From assembly GCA_013339895.1 (NCBI GenBank), contig JABACO010000130.1:25437-89436 (forward strand): a DNA stretch of 64,000 nucleotides, read 5' to 3'. The notes under the pieces were generated by a model. That model had not been told where the DNA came from, ran no database searches, and was given only the letters and a program-made list of their open reading frames with translations. Positions within the stretch are counted from its first letter, which is position 1. Each line of letters begins with the position of its first letter. The position numbers and the translations under genes were made by a program. This document shows positions 1-12,544 of the stretch, piece by piece. Source of the DNA: Ephydatia muelleri. Lineage: Eukaryota > Porifera > Demospongiae > Spongillida > Spongillidae.

Positions 1-150
1 TGCACACCTGTACGGATAGAGTCAAAATTAACGAACAGAACAATTCAATAGCAATAGGTACCCTCTACCTACAAACCGAATTTGAGGCAATTTGATTACT
101 CCTGCCGAAAGTTATGATGGGTTCATACCTTATGAGGTATCAGGCGTTGC
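1..150. repeat. Foldback-family fragment (right-arm orientation)
   Basis: The segment parallels the right arm of the giant foldback at 42440-42590. Shared blocks include 'ACGGATAGAGT', 'AAAATTAACGAAC' and the stretch around 'GAATTTGA'. It lacks the GGGACAG terminus, so it is a truncated or diverged copy that begins before the window. Confidence 0.6.
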
Positions 151-459
151 AATACTTGTCATGAACTGTTCCATATATATAATTATATGGAACATGCAGT
201 TCACGACAAAATATTGTGATCCAAATATTATACATTTATATTTTTCCTACTCACTCGCATCACCGTTGGTTACCTAGTAGTGTATTATAAAGCTTTCCCA
301 CATTCGCTTGTTTAACTTCATTCCTGTCACGCCCACTCGACTACACTGCAGGGATGCTATAACTTAGCTCACATAGCACGTGAACATGCACTACGCACTT
401 GCATTGTTACCTGCCACACACGGACCTACTGTATCTTTGCACACACAAACACACCCATG

Positions 460-499
<40 letters not shown>

Positions 500-524
500 A
501 CACACACATACACACACACACACA

Positions 525-651
525 CACTTAGACAGACTGGGCTTGTACCACTTGCAGTGACATTGGTTCTTATTTCTCACACTGTTTTCACAAAGTGTAC
601 ATGTGCATAAATGTACACTCCTGGGCAAACACACATGACACACACATACAT

Positions 652-694
<43 letters not shown>

Positions 695-1015
695 GACTGG
701 GTTTGTACAACTTGCAGTGACTTTGGGTTCTTATTTCTCACACTGTATTCACAAAGCATGTATATGTGCAAGAACACACTTGCATTATTATGCAAATAGC
801 CCGTACACCATATTCGTTACACGCACACACACACACACACTCAAACACACACACACCACACTCGTGAACACACACAGGCTCGTACCACTTGCAGTGACAT
901 CAATTGGGTTCTCATTTTCAGACTGCTTTCATGAAGTGTACATGTGCATGAATGTGCACACACATTGCTATGTACGCAGCCTGTGCACCCTATTTATCAC
1001 ACATACAGCACATAC
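525..1015. repeat. Three tandem ~175-bp units with CA tracts
   Basis: Three successive units begin near 527, 693 and 876. Each starts with a variant of 'CTTGTACCACTTGCAGTGAC' and continues with 'GGTTCT(T/C)ATTT' and a 'GTGTACATGTGCA'-like block. They are separated by CA-rich DNA. The units are diverged, so this is an old local expansion inside the foldback interior. Confidence 0.7.
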
Positions 1016-1270
1016 ACATACAGTACACTTACATTGTTACGAAAATGGAATCTTGTGCACAACACATACATACACTCATGTACAGTACACTTGTACGCAT
1101 GGATACAAATGAAAAACATTAAGCATGTCTACACACACTCACACACACACATGTACATTGCACATAAGGCCTATTCTGCTAAACTTGTTCTCTGCACCTG
1201 CACATGCATTGTATTCCATTTAACTGCTTTATGCATGTATTTTATTTCTATACCCTGTCCCTTTGCTCCT

Positions 1271-1388
1271 TGCATGTGGAGCTCCCTTATGGCTGGTTCT
1301 CTGTACATACACACCATTCTCTGAAATGTGAAATAAAAGTGCCTTATTGGGCACAATCCTTACTAGTCATAAGGGAGCTCCACATGCA
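1271..1388. repeat. Stem-loop, 21-bp perfect arms
   Basis: Positions 1271-1291 and 1368-1388 are exact reverse complements (core GGAGCTCCCTTAT), with a loop of 76 bases. The function is unknown. It lies in foldback-derived DNA and may be a remnant of the family's palindromic organisation. Confidence 0.75.
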
Positions 1389-1710
1389 GAAGTTCTCAAT
1401 TTATATAAAACAATAGAGAGTGACACATTACGAGTACAGAAGTTCAGTCCATACAGAAATTGAGAATAGAACCAGTGTCCTCTTAAACATGCATACAAGC
1501 AGTTTGCTAGAATTGAATGCAAGTGTATGTACAGAGAACAAGTTCACACCTTGCATGGAATGTACATGAGTTTGTATGTGTGTGCACCATCTTTAGACAG
1601 GTACAATGTTTGCCACGGTTTTTGTGTGTATGTGCTAGTCGCATGTTCCATACGATGTACATGCATCGTGTTTGTCCCCATAGGATTGGTCCTCTAATTC
1701 TTACTTACAG

Positions 1711-2520
1711 CTGGACTTGCTTTCTCTGGTGTAAGCTATTGAGAAAATGATAAAATGATTAATAACACATCGCCGCGATGTAGGACTGGTGCACTTTTAC
1801 AAACTGTGTGTATTAATGTCTTGAAAATGTATGCATATGGTTATGAAACAATTTAAAAACATTGGATTCCACAACTTCAAAACGAATATGTGCTTTTGTC
1901 ATTACAGGTGAAATATAACCTTTACACCAGTGCAAGAAATTATAAATTCTCTTGTGAAAAGAATCTTCTGCTATTACATACAAGGTCTATTAACTATACT
2001 TTCAATCTGTTACTTTACATGCATTAATTCATTTCTGAATCTTTGTTTAAACTTTGCCTACAAAAATATACACATTCGAATCCAATAACTGAGTTTATGT
2101 ACCAATGTAATAATGCACAAGTGTACTCATATTTGTGTAATTCCCTTGTGATTGCAAAATCACAAGTTCATTGCTATTTTGAATATTGTGTCGTATTGCT
2201 TTCAATAGTTAGAAAACCATTTGAACACAAACTGGTAACATAATTGCAGATATAAAATTGTGGTGCATGTGTGCGATGTGTTGCAACATGTTATTGTCCC
2301 TTCAGCAGAGAAATGAAGTGTTGAATATTAATGTGTTAGCCAAATTACATTAGCTAATGTACTGTCAGAAACATATTATGTAAAATGTTGAGTGCATAAT
2401 ACTCAGTTGTGCAATCACCTTGTAAGTACATAAACTCAGTTTCTCTGTGGTTTAGAAGTATGATAAAACAATGTTCTGTACCTCACGTGCATCTTCCTTC
2501 AATCTTGGAAAAAGCCTTGC
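1711..2520 (-). other. Two orphan candidate exons
   Basis: On the minus strand, 2520-2482 is a 39-nt open segment (13 codons) between a ...TTTGAAG acceptor and a GTACAG donor. 1737-1711 is a 27-nt open segment (9 codons, beginning LTPEKASPA) between CAATAG and GTAAGT. Both are phase 0 on both sides. The flank of the second resembles the flank of exon 4 of the gene at 3387-4767, which suggests a partial duplication or additional 3' exons. I cannot link them to a complete product. Confidence 0.25.
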
Positions 2521-2822
2521 CTTCAAAATAAAGTTATTGTCAGAAACCACATACACCAAAGCCATTCAATTGATTAATTACAACTAGCACAATAAATGAA
2601 TATGCAGTGTAATCGTTACATGTAAAACCGCTAACATACAGGTTAGCAACCACATTTAACTTAGTTAGATTGTATTCACTTTTTTTTATAAGCACTCCAT
2701 TAAGACCATCTTCTTCCACACATAACATTCATTACACGCTATCACTATGCACACTTACAGATGGCTGTGTAAACTTCTTAACCTGAATTGAAGACAATAA
2801 AAAAAAATTAATGCATATTGTA

Positions 2823-3056
2823 CATTTTAAATGCCCTCCTTTAAAAGTGTTATGTGCAATTTAAGACCCTGTCATTTTATGCTTAGAGATGGTTGTAAGA
2901 TGGCTAAAGAAAATAATTATTCAGTCTTTCGGGAATGCATGTGCATTTCCGAATTGTTCATGGATTCATTTTTATTTAACATACTACACCCATCTCTAGG
3001 TATAAAATAGGATGGGGTCTTAGTACACATAACACTTTTAAGGGGGCGTTAAAATG
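2823..3056. mobile_element. Palindromic MITE with ~70-bp inverted arms
   Basis: Left arm from 2823 (CATTTTAAATGCCCTCCTTT, then AAAGTGTTATGTG and AGACCC) and right arm ending at 3056 are imperfect reverse complements over about 70 bp. Both arms carry an 'AGAGATGG'-like inner end. There is no coding capacity. The AT-rich centre is about 80 bp. It is a non-autonomous hairpin transposon of unassigned superfamily. Confidence 0.7.
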
Positions 3057-3386
3057 AAGGAATCATAAAATGCAAAACATCACATCACCATTACATGTAG
3101 GTTGTATTATTTGTAGCGCTTATGTTTTAAATTGTAATTCTTCATTTTAATAACTCAATAGTTAAATTATTATTATTATTATCATTACAAAGAGAAAACG
3201 AAATTTTATTTAATTTCAAAATAAATATTACACTGAATATACTTATACATGGGATAACAGTACAATATTTAGAACTGAATGTTGTCTCCAGTGGCCATAG
3301 GGCGGACAGGATTTGTTTGTGATGATGGCAATCCGGGAGGAAGCAATAAAAGACAATTAAGTATATTATAATGTACATAAATCTGG

Positions 3387-4767
3387 TCATAAATTTACAT
3401 CAGCATCAGGATTTAGACCTGCACATTCATCTTTTTTATCATCTCAAATGAACTTTGCATGGAATTGTTTACTTACTTGAGGAGTTGTGTAGTCTGAAGG
3501 CTATTGTGAAAATGATACCATGTTAAATAACACATCACACACCAATCCCCACCATTGTAGGTACAGCATGTGTACAAATGATTATGTAACCATTGAAAAC
3601 AATATCTTCAATATTGTAATGAATTTATCATCACAGGTGAAATAATGCTGTTACCCCAATACATGCAATTATAGTTGTGCAAGAGACCTTGACTTAGTTC
3701 ATAAAAACCTTTACAAGCTTTTTACCTTGTCATGCTTAATATAATGTTGCATACTATCAAATTTATTTAACTACATATCTCAAAACATATTGCTTAGTCT
3801 AACTAGTATCATACAAGTTTGTTAAAAAGCCTAACAGTACTAAAGCATAGGTTCTAGCCCCGTACATCTCAGTTTACCCCTCTTTAAATGTACTTAACTT
3901 ACATGTGATTATCACACACTCATAGTAATAGCCCTAATTGTAAAATTAATACTACTGCATTACCTTTGAAGAAGAAGTTTCCATATCTGTGAATGCATAA
4001 TAAAAAATTATGGACACATCATAAAAATTATATAAAACGTTCCTAATGCCATTACCGTGTATTTCAAAAATGGTGCATCTCACACTTTTCTGTTGTCCCT
4101 GGAACTCTCCAAATTGCTCCATTTCTATCTTTAATCAGGGATGCCAGATCCCTATCAGACAAATTATCCTTGTCTGCTGTGTAGAGGCTTGCCGCAGATA
4201 CAAGCCTCCTTACTTCACTGCCTTCTTCTGTAATGTAGCAGACCTCTAATATAACAGAGTAAATATGTCAAAGGAGGAAACACATTCTATTAAATTCTAT
4301 AGCAAGGCTATTTAAGCGTGCTTCTTCCCATTGTCGTTCGGAGGTCGCTTAAAAACTGTCGCTCCGCGGTAGCGATAGTCTAGCAACGTTGCTGTGATTT
4401 GTAATGGACTTTCGATACATGGCAAGAAATCGTTTGCCACAGATGGCGAATATACGTGCAAGCGCTATAGCGATGCAGTGTAGCAGAGATCATATATTAC
4501 AATTCTAATAAAGACTAAGAATAAAAACGCTGCAGTGCCTCGATCGTGCTATTAAGAACTAATCTATCAATGACACATTTATAATTGTGACAAGAACAAA
4601 CTGGAAACTTGCGATTTAGTGATGTTATAAGTTTGCATACATCAACAATCCTTACTTTTGCTAGGTATACTTTCTTGAAAAGGAGTGGCAGCATTGTCGG
4701 GACCGCTATATTTGCGGTTGGGATTCCTTTTCGTCCGTAGTCTTTTGATAACCTTCTTCCCTGACAT
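3387..4767 (-). CDS. Five-exon gene, 124-aa basic/acidic protein, unknown function
   Basis: I do not recognise this product. Proposed exons on the minus strand are 4767-4656, 4245-4086, 3986-3964, 3500-3477 and 3442-3387. Every intron is GT-AG and every phase joins correctly (112, 160, 23, 24 and 56 nt; total 375 nt, 124 codons plus TGA). The N-terminus is strongly basic (MSGKKVIKRLRTKRNPNRK). The middle, from exon 2, reads as ordinary soluble protein (EEGSEVRRLVSAASLYTADK), and the C-terminus is acidic (CAGLNPDADVNL). The two 23-24-nt microexons are the weakest part. No signal peptide or membrane segment is visible. The start is the first ATG that opens the basic stretch; an ATG in another frame lies upstream at 4817. 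An alternative 3' end reading ...RPMATGDNIQF with a stop near 3272 is also open. It is probably a host gene because it lies outside any inverted-repeat element. Confidence 0.5.
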
Positions 4768-5924
4768 TTGTGTGCACGTGCAGCTAGCGAAGTTTGGATT
4801 ATATTCATTATTATCATAGATGAAAAGAATGCGTCACCTTCTATTGCTTACATTGCGACACCTCAAGTAACTTTCCTCATATTCAGTGCCTATAACTTCT
4901 AACTTATTTGTTCCCTAATAATATAGCTGGACGGAATACTGGTGTGGCTTCTTTACTACTGTAATGTTTCTTCTGACAACTAGAAGTGTAGATACTCAAG
5001 CAAGTCATCTTCCAGCAGTTTTTACAATATTAGACTTCACCAAGGTAGACTTGTTTGGAGGCTGTACAGAAGTGCTGCAATCGATTGAGACAACTAGTTG
5101 TTAGCCCATTTTTACATATCTACTGCTACTATACTTCAAACCAGTTTAAACTAATGTTCCATTTACTCAAACCTGATTGATTTTTCAAACAATGTCAGTA
5201 CAGCAATAGTCAGTGACAGCATAAACTCATAGAATGACAATGGTATAGTGATTCGGTCTCAAATGATGAAAACCTGTATATTCCAACACACGTGTAGAAC
5301 CTGGAACAATGTGGAAAAAAAAAAGTGTACAGATAAATCCTAACGATGAGTATACACATTCATCAATACAACATGCCATGTCCACTCAAGAGAGAACACA
5401 ATCCAAGCATGCGCATGCGCACGCGCACGCATGCACACACACACACACACAGATGCTCACAAAAAACACCACCACCATCATCTTATCTTTGTTGCTCAAC
5501 TAAGCTCAATTGTGTAAGTATTTATTAATTATTAGAAAAGGTCTGAACATGTTATTGGCCACAAAGGGGATATGGTGTTTACAACATGCCAAACCAAGCA
5601 CCCAGCTGAAAACTCATTCCACACCTGAGAGGCTGCTGCACCCACACTTATCAATCTACATGATCTTATTCATATAGGCTTCAGCTGCTGGGGAAATAAT
5701 TTATTACCAGGACAGAAAGTGTATTGTCTTTACACTGGTGTGTGGATTGTGCTGGTATGTGTCTGTCCATGTGGTGAAGCATCTCAATGTGCCAGTACAA
5801 TAAGAGAGAACAATGAGAGACAAACACAATTATGCAATAAGTGTGAAGCGATAATCACGCTATACATCCACCATGCCTTCCCTTTCAAAAGAATAGTTAC
5901 ACTGGGTAATAGGTAAGAGAGAAA
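4768..5924. other. No gene recognised; short simple repeats only
   Basis: AT-rich DNA without a convincing exon or repeat family. A short mixed GC/CA tract with alternating purine-pyrimidine (GCATGCGCATGCGCACGCG) lies at about 5408-5450. Confidence 0.5.
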
Positions 5925-5950
5925 GTGAGAGACATGAGAGAGAGAGAAGT

Positions 5951-6039
<89 letters not shown>

Positions 6040-6094
6040 GAGACGAGAGGGAGAGAGAGAGAGAGGAGAGAGAGAGAGGAGAGAGGAGAGGAGC

Positions 6095-6133
<39 letters not shown>

Positions 6134-6152
6134 AGAGAGAGGAGAGAGAGGT
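5920..6152. repeat. (GA)n microsatellite, interrupted
   Basis: About 230 bp of GA/GAGAGG-type repeats. The long translations of this stretch (RERERE or SLSLSL) are a consequence of the dinucleotide repeat and not evidence of a gene. Confidence 0.95.
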
Positions 6153-6483
6153 CACATGTACCTCTTCCTAACCTTATATTCTGGTATGCACCAAGAAGAC
6201 AAGTAATGGTTAACATTAATTATCTGTAGGGGAATACTTTGCAATACATTATATCAATACAATTTAAAACAGTGATGGATGATGCATGCAGTTACTTGCC
6301 CTTCAGTGTTTGCGGGACCCAGGGGACTCTACATGTCACCATTATTTTGTTATTACCCAAAGGGCTGCACTACCCACGGGCTCTTTATCTATACATGTGG
6401 GCATGTATGTTATCTAAATACAGCTGCAGTCTCATTATGGTCATAAAAACACATCCTGTACATGTTTACATGCATTCACCAGC

Positions 6484-9430
6484 ACATTTGTGTGCTCAAG
6501 TTGCTTAACCCCTCACACTCTTGGAAATAAGACCACACCTCTAAGGCACTTTTTGTGCGCTCAAGTTGCTTAACCCCTCACACTCTTGGAAACAAGACCA
6601 CACCTCTAAGGCACTTTTTGTGTGCTCAAGTTGCTTAACCACTCACACTCTTGGAAATAAGACCACACCTCTAAGGCACTTTTTGTGCGCTCAAGTTGCT
6701 TAACCCCTCACACTCTTGGAAACAAGACCACACCTAGGGCACTTTCGGTGCGTTCAAGTTGCTTAACCCCTCACACTCTTGGAAACAAGACCACACTAGG
6801 GCACTTTCGGTGCGTTCAAGTTGCTTAACCCCCTCACATTCTTGGAAACAAGACCACACCTAGGGCACTTCAGTGCGTCAAGTTGCTTTAACCCCTCACA
6901 CTCTTGGAAACAAGACCACACCTAGGGCACTTTCAGTGCGTTCAAGTTGCTAACCCCTACACATTCTTGGAAACAAGACCACACCTAGGGCACTTTCAGT
7001 GCGTTCAAGTTGCTTAACCCTCACACTCTTGGAAATAAGACCACACCTCTAAGGCACTTTTTGTGCGCCTCAAGTTGCTTAACCCCCTCACACTCTTGGA
7101 AACAAGACCACACCAAGGGCACTTTCGGTGCGTTCAAGTTGCTTAACCCCTCACACTCTTGGAAACAAGACCACACCTCTAAGGCACTTTCGGTGCGTTC
7201 AAGTTGCTTACCCCTCACATTCTTGGAAACAAGACCACACCTAGGGCACTTTCAGTGCGTTCAAGTTGCTTAACCCCTCACATTCTTGGAAACAAAACCA
7301 CACCTAGGGCACTTTCAGTGCGTTCAAGTTGCTTAACCCCTCACACTCTTGGAAATAAGACCACACCTCTAAGGCACTTTTTGTGCGCTCAAGTTGCTTA
7401 ACCCTCACACTCTTGGAAACAAGACCACACCTAGGGCACTTTCAGTGCGTTCAAGTTGCTTAACCCCTCACACTCTTGGAAACAAGACCACACCTAGGGC
7501 ACTTTCAGTGCGTTCAAGTTGCTTAACCCCTCACACTCTTGGAAACAAGACCACACCTAGGGCACTTTCAGTGCGTTCAAGTTGCTTACCCCTCACACTC
7601 TTGGAAACAAGACCACACCTAGGGCACTTTCAGTGCGTTCAAGTTGCTTTACCCCTCACACTCTTGGAAACAAGACCACACCTAGGGCACTTTCAGTGCG
7701 TTTAAGTTGCTTAACCCCTCACATTCTTGGAAACAAGACCACACCTAGGGCACTTTTTGTGCGCTCAAGTTGCTTAACCCCTCACACTCTTGGAAACAAG
7801 ACCACACCTAGGGCACTTTCAGTGCGTTCAAGTTGCTTAACCCCTCACACTCTTGAAACAAGACCACACCTCTAAGGCACTTTTTGTGTGCTCAAGTTGC
7901 TTAACCCCTCACACTCTTGGAAATAAGACCACACCTCTAAGGCACTTTTTGTGCGCTCAAGTTGCTTAACCCCTCACACTCTTGGAAACAAGACCACACC
8001 TAGGGCACTTTCGGTGCGTTCAAGTTGCTTAACCCCTCACACTCTTGGAAACAAGACCACACCTAGGGCACTTTCGGTGCGTTCAAGTTGCTTAACCCCT
8101 CACATTCTTGGAAACAAGACCACACCTAGGGCACTTTCAGTGCGTTCAAGTTGCTTAACCCCTCACACTCTTGGAAACAAGACCACACCTAGGGCACTTT
8201 CAGTGCGTTCAAGTTGCTTAACCCCTCACATTCTTGGAAACAAGACCACACCTAGGGCACTTTCAGTGCGTTCAAGTTGCTTAACCCCTCACACTCTTGG
8301 AAATAAGACCACACCTCTAAGGCACTTTTTGTGCGCTCAAGTTGCTTAACCCCTCACACTCTTGGAAACAAGACCACACCAAGGGCACTTTCGGTGCGTT
8401 CAAGTTGCTTAACCCCTCACACTCTTGGAAACAAGACCACACCTCTAAGGCACTTTCGGTGCGTTCAAGTTGCTTAACCCCTCACATTCTTGGAAACAAG
8501 ACCACACCTAGGGCACTTTCAGTGCGTTCAAGTTGCTTAACCCCTCACATTCTTGGAAACAAACCACACCTAGGGCACTTTCAGTGCGTTCAAGTTGCTT
8601 AACCCCTCACACTCTTGGAAATAAGACCACACCTCTAAGGCACTTTGTGCGCTCAAGTTGCTTAACCCCTCACACTCTTGGAAACAAGACCACACCTAGG
8701 GCACTTTCAGTGCGTTCAAGTTGCTTAACCCCTCACACTCTTGGAAATAAGACCACACCTCTAAGGCACTTTTGTGCGCTCAAGTTGCTTAACCCCTCAC
8801 ATTCTTGGAAACAAGACCACACCTAGGGCACTTTCAGTGCGTTCAAGTTGCTTAACCCCTCACACTCTTGGAAACAAGACCACACCTAGGGCACTTTCAG
8901 TGCGTTCAAGTTGCTTAACCCCTCACACTCTTGGAAACAAGACCACACCTAGGGCACTTTCAGTGCGTTCAAGTTGCTTACCCCTCACACTCTTGGAAAC
9001 AAGACCACACCTAGGGCACTTTCAGTGCGTTCAAGTTGCTTAACCCCTCACATTCTTGGAAACAAGACCACACCTAGGGCACTTTTTGTGCGCTCAAGTT
9101 GCTTAACCCCTCACACTCTTGGAAACAAGACCACACCTAGGGCACTTTCAGTGCGTTCAAGTTGCTTAACCCCTCACACTCTTGGAAACAAGACCACACC
9201 TAGGGCACTTTCAGTGCGTTCAAGTTGCTTAACCCCTCACACTCTTGGAAATAAGACCACACCTCTAAGGCACTTTTTGTGCGCTCAAGTTGCTTAACCC
9301 CTCACACTCTTGGAAACAAGACCACACCTAGGGCACTTTTTGTGTGCTCAAGTTGCTTAACCCCTCACACTCTTGGAAAGCAGACCACACCTAGGGCACT
9401 TTTTGCTTGGGCATTTTTTGTGAGCTTAAT
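6484..9430. repeat. Satellite array, ~63-bp monomer, about 46 copies
   Basis: Head-to-tail monomers contain GTTGCTTAACCCCTCACACT, then CTTGGAAACAAGACCACACC and a variable end. Type B ends CTAGGGCACTTTCAGTGCG; type A ends CTCTAAGGCACTTTTTGTGCG and usually has GGAAATAAG. Diagnostic variants recur about 1.27 kb apart: CACCAAGGGCAC near 7113 and 8377, a damaged CAAGACC near 7293 and 8559, and TTTTTGTGTGCTC near 6617 and 7883. That shows higher-order organisation. A degenerate monomer continues to about 9520. The 63-bp length is a multiple of three, so frames stay open through many monomers; I regard this as incidental. Confidence 0.95.
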
Positions 9431-9519
9431 TTGCTTTCAGTCATAACTCATAAGAACTACATTCTGTCACTCATATTGCTTATAACCCCCCACACACTCG
9501 CAAAGCAGACCACACCTAA

Positions 9520-10140
9520 AAATATAACAACTGTCTAGGTGCTATCTACAAACTCAGAACTTCAACCTTGCCCTGTGTGTGCTCCCATGCACGCATTATG
9601 ATAATGAAAATGTAGCAACGGACCGCTAGAAAATGCCGCGTGGCAACTTACGCAATCGTCGAGAAATAGGTAGATACGATAACTTCTATTGCACTAAAAA
9701 TATTGAAAACAAGGGCACATTACGAGCATTTAGAATACGAAACACTCCTAACACATCACCATCATAGACATAACCATTTAACAGAAGCAATTAACTTCGT
9801 GTTTGGTTCTGCTGCTGTTAAAGGATGCATAATGTGCCGATGTCTCCATCGCAACATCTGGCCATGAACTGCAAACATTGATGTGTTTCTTCTAGTGAGC
9901 TATACTTGCAATTTGAAACATTAACGTCTACTCTAATTTTTATGCTTAACCTACATGTTGACCAACCCACGTTTAATGCATCACAAGTTGCCAATCAGAA
10001 TCAAACTACACTTCACGAAATTGCACAATTCCTAATCTAATGACGAGCATATCACAGAGCTGTGCATGATCACACAGATATAAGAACATCACATTGATCA
10101 GTTAAATAAAATCCTACTGAGGAGAGATGATTGATGGTAA
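9520..10140. other. Unique DNA, nothing recognised
   Basis: No open exon, repeat or structured RNA could be supported here. Confidence 0.4.
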
Positions 10141-10254
10141 ATGAATGGCACACTTGAACAATACACCTTTCATGTACATTACCTATTCTCAGTGGTATAT
10201 GTGCACACATACTAATACACACATACATACAATAGTACACCAGTCATGTCTCAT

Positions 10255-10400
10255 CCACACCAGTTTTCCCCAGCCGCATCACACGTCTCCCGCTCCACTC
10301 ATTCCTCCCTCTCACCAGTCACTCATCAGCCATGTCTCCCTCTCACCAGACACATCTCTCCCTCATCAGTCATGTCTCCCTCTCACCAGTAGTCACCCAC
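10255..10400. repeat. Pyrimidine-rich minisatellite, ~25-bp unit
   Basis: Repeats of CATGTCTCCCTCTCACCAG and shortened variants occur about six times. The unit is imperfect and lies next to a foldback-family segment. Confidence 0.7.
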
Positions 10401-10439
10401 CATGTTCCATACATGTACATAATGTTTCCATAGGATCAT

Positions 10440-10823
10440 TGTCTCCCGATATAACAATGACTTTTGATAACTTCCGCGTCCCGCCCATTCTCCACCTATT
10501 CTATCTCTTAAAGTGGCTTTGGTCAAAGAGCAAGAGTTATCGCTTCGTAAAACGATCGTGCCAAGTATCGAGTGGATGCAGTTATCTTACCACTTAGTTC
10601 CCACGTCGCTGGAGGCAGTATACATAACGGCGCGCGTAAGGACTTTTCTATATACGCACTTGCATTACCCTTTGTACCGCTCAGCGGGAGACGTTGGTGT
10701 ATAATGACGCCTTCCTTTTTTTTTCTGCCATAATCTTTGCTATAAACTTTCTCCTGCCACGCCCACTCAGTAACAGTCGTAATGTAATACATTCGTGTAG
10801 CATACTCTTGTACAAGCAAGCTA

Positions 10824-10888
<65 letters not shown>

Positions 10889-10925
10889 CATTTAGGATAT
10901 CAACTATGAGGGCTGTATATTCCTA
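10440..10925. repeat. Foldback-family arm fragment plus (CA)n
   Basis: Matches the left arm of the giant element at 36010-36320 in order: TTTTGATAACTTC, CCGCCCATT, ACGATCGT, CCCACGTCGC, GGCGCGCGTAAGG, then CCACGCCCACTC. It is followed by an uninterrupted (CA)n tract at 10825-10887. The outer terminus is missing. Confidence 0.75.
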
Positions 10926-11515
10926 CATACTCACATCACTCTTTTTAGTAGTGCCTTCCTAATTGGCGTAAACCTTACTCCATTTTTCTTGGGTCTTAAG
11001 TATGTCCCACACTTCCTGTGACTTCAGTTTCAGCTCACCGCCTCATGGTGACTCTTGCATACCATGCACGTGTACTACACAACACGTGCAGGAAAATATA
11101 CAAAATCTAACAGTGTATTCTTATGTACAACACATACATTCAAGTACAGTTCAAAAATTACACACTGCTGTTTGTGTTTCAGAAATAATTTAATGGTGGG
11201 ACCTACATGCTTGGTGTTTGTCCTTTTGAAAGTGTTATTGTGGATTGCAAATTATAGACCTGTGTAATAATGTTCCCTCCCTTCCTCTCTACTCCCTAGC
11301 TCTCATTCTCCTTTCCTCCTCCCTCCCTCCCTCTTCCCTCCCTCCCTCTCTCCCTCCCCTCCTCCTCCCTCCCTTTCTCCCTTCTTTATTCCTACCTTTT
11401 CCATTTTCCCTACCCTCTGAGACAAATGCAATATGTACATGTATCAGTATGTAGTGTCCCATACATGTACGTTGTGTTTCCGTAGGATCATTGTCTGTAT
11501 GTTATACATCTGTAA

Positions 11516-11575
<60 letters not shown>

Positions 11576-12511
11576 GGTAAATCTCTGTACCCTATTGAGA
11601 CTGGGTTTCTGTGTCCTCACATGTAGAACTGACAACTCTCTGTACATGTGGAGTTTCCATATGTGACCAGTTTTCAGTTCACAACATAGAGCCTTCCCTT
11701 TAGACATACTACACTGTCATTCAACATATGTAGTGTTCCATAAGATGGATGTGCATTTCATACATTGTACATCTGCATACACACATACATGCACACACAC
11801 ACACACTGCAAATGTGATAACAACTATGAATTCGAAGCTGCAACCTTTTCAGTAGTGTTTGGAAGTGCTTTCCTAATTGGCATAAAGTTCTTAATTAAGT
11901 TCTTTCTGCGACTCCAGTTTAGCTCACGGGCTCACAAAACACTTTACAGTTCCCTCCTCCCTCCCTTCTCTCCTTCTTTCCTTCCCACTTTGTATCCCTC
12001 CCTCCCTTCCTTCTTCCCTCCCTCCTTACCGTGCGTGTCTCTCTCTCTCCCACCCTTCCTTCCTCTCTTCTCCCTACCCTCTGAGACATGGCTACGAATA
12101 CATATACATCGTACATCGTGTAAAGATTGGGAGTGTGAAATTTTTGTCTGTGTAAACACACCACATGATGCAGTGCAAAGATGTGACATTGTAATCATAA
12201 CATATTCTTGTTCAAGACACACACATACATACAGCAGACTATAAATCACTGCAATAATTTTGACATTAGCCATTTGCAAAAGCATTCTGTTCCTCTTGTG
12301 TGATCTGTACCTTTTGAGACTTCTGCACTCCCAGTGTGTTCTCTTTATTATTGCGTGTGGTTGACAACCTTCTATACATGTAAAGTTTCTGTGTGCCAGC
12401 ATATAGCCACCCCTTGAGACATAACTGCACTCTCCCACAAGATGAAAGTGTATAGATTCAGTCCTCATGTACACATGTAATACAAAACACACACAGCACA
12501 CACACACACAC

Positions 12512-12544
<33 letters not shown>

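Larger units (their letters stand above)
275..1750. repeat. Decayed foldback interior with CA microsatellites
   Basis: The stretch runs in left-arm orientation. It has the family's 'ATAAAGCTTTCC' block near 287, a 'CACGCCCACTCG' block near 328, then (CA)n tracts (about 462-528, 650-690, 825-875). Further blocks match the interior near 43960-44100, for example 'CCCATAGGATTGGTCCTCT' near 1677. Reading frames here are (CA)n read-through and are not called as genes. Confidence 0.6.

Noticed and set aside
407-800. Cys/Val- or His/Thr-rich frames in CA/TG tracts (also 36330-41980)
   Set aside because: They are direct translations of dinucleotide repeats and exist on both strands.
5784-6216. Ser/Leu-rich and Arg/Glu-rich frames
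   Set aside because: Translations of the (GA)n tract.
6484-9300. Long frames through the satellite (LTPHTLGNKTTPRALSVRSSC repeats)
   Set aside because: The frame is open only because the monomer is 63 bp. It breaks at every indel, shifts between monomers, and has no start, splice or composition support.
6484-9430. CRISPR array
   Set aside because: Repeats are contiguous with no unique spacers, and the surrounding genes have spliceosomal introns.
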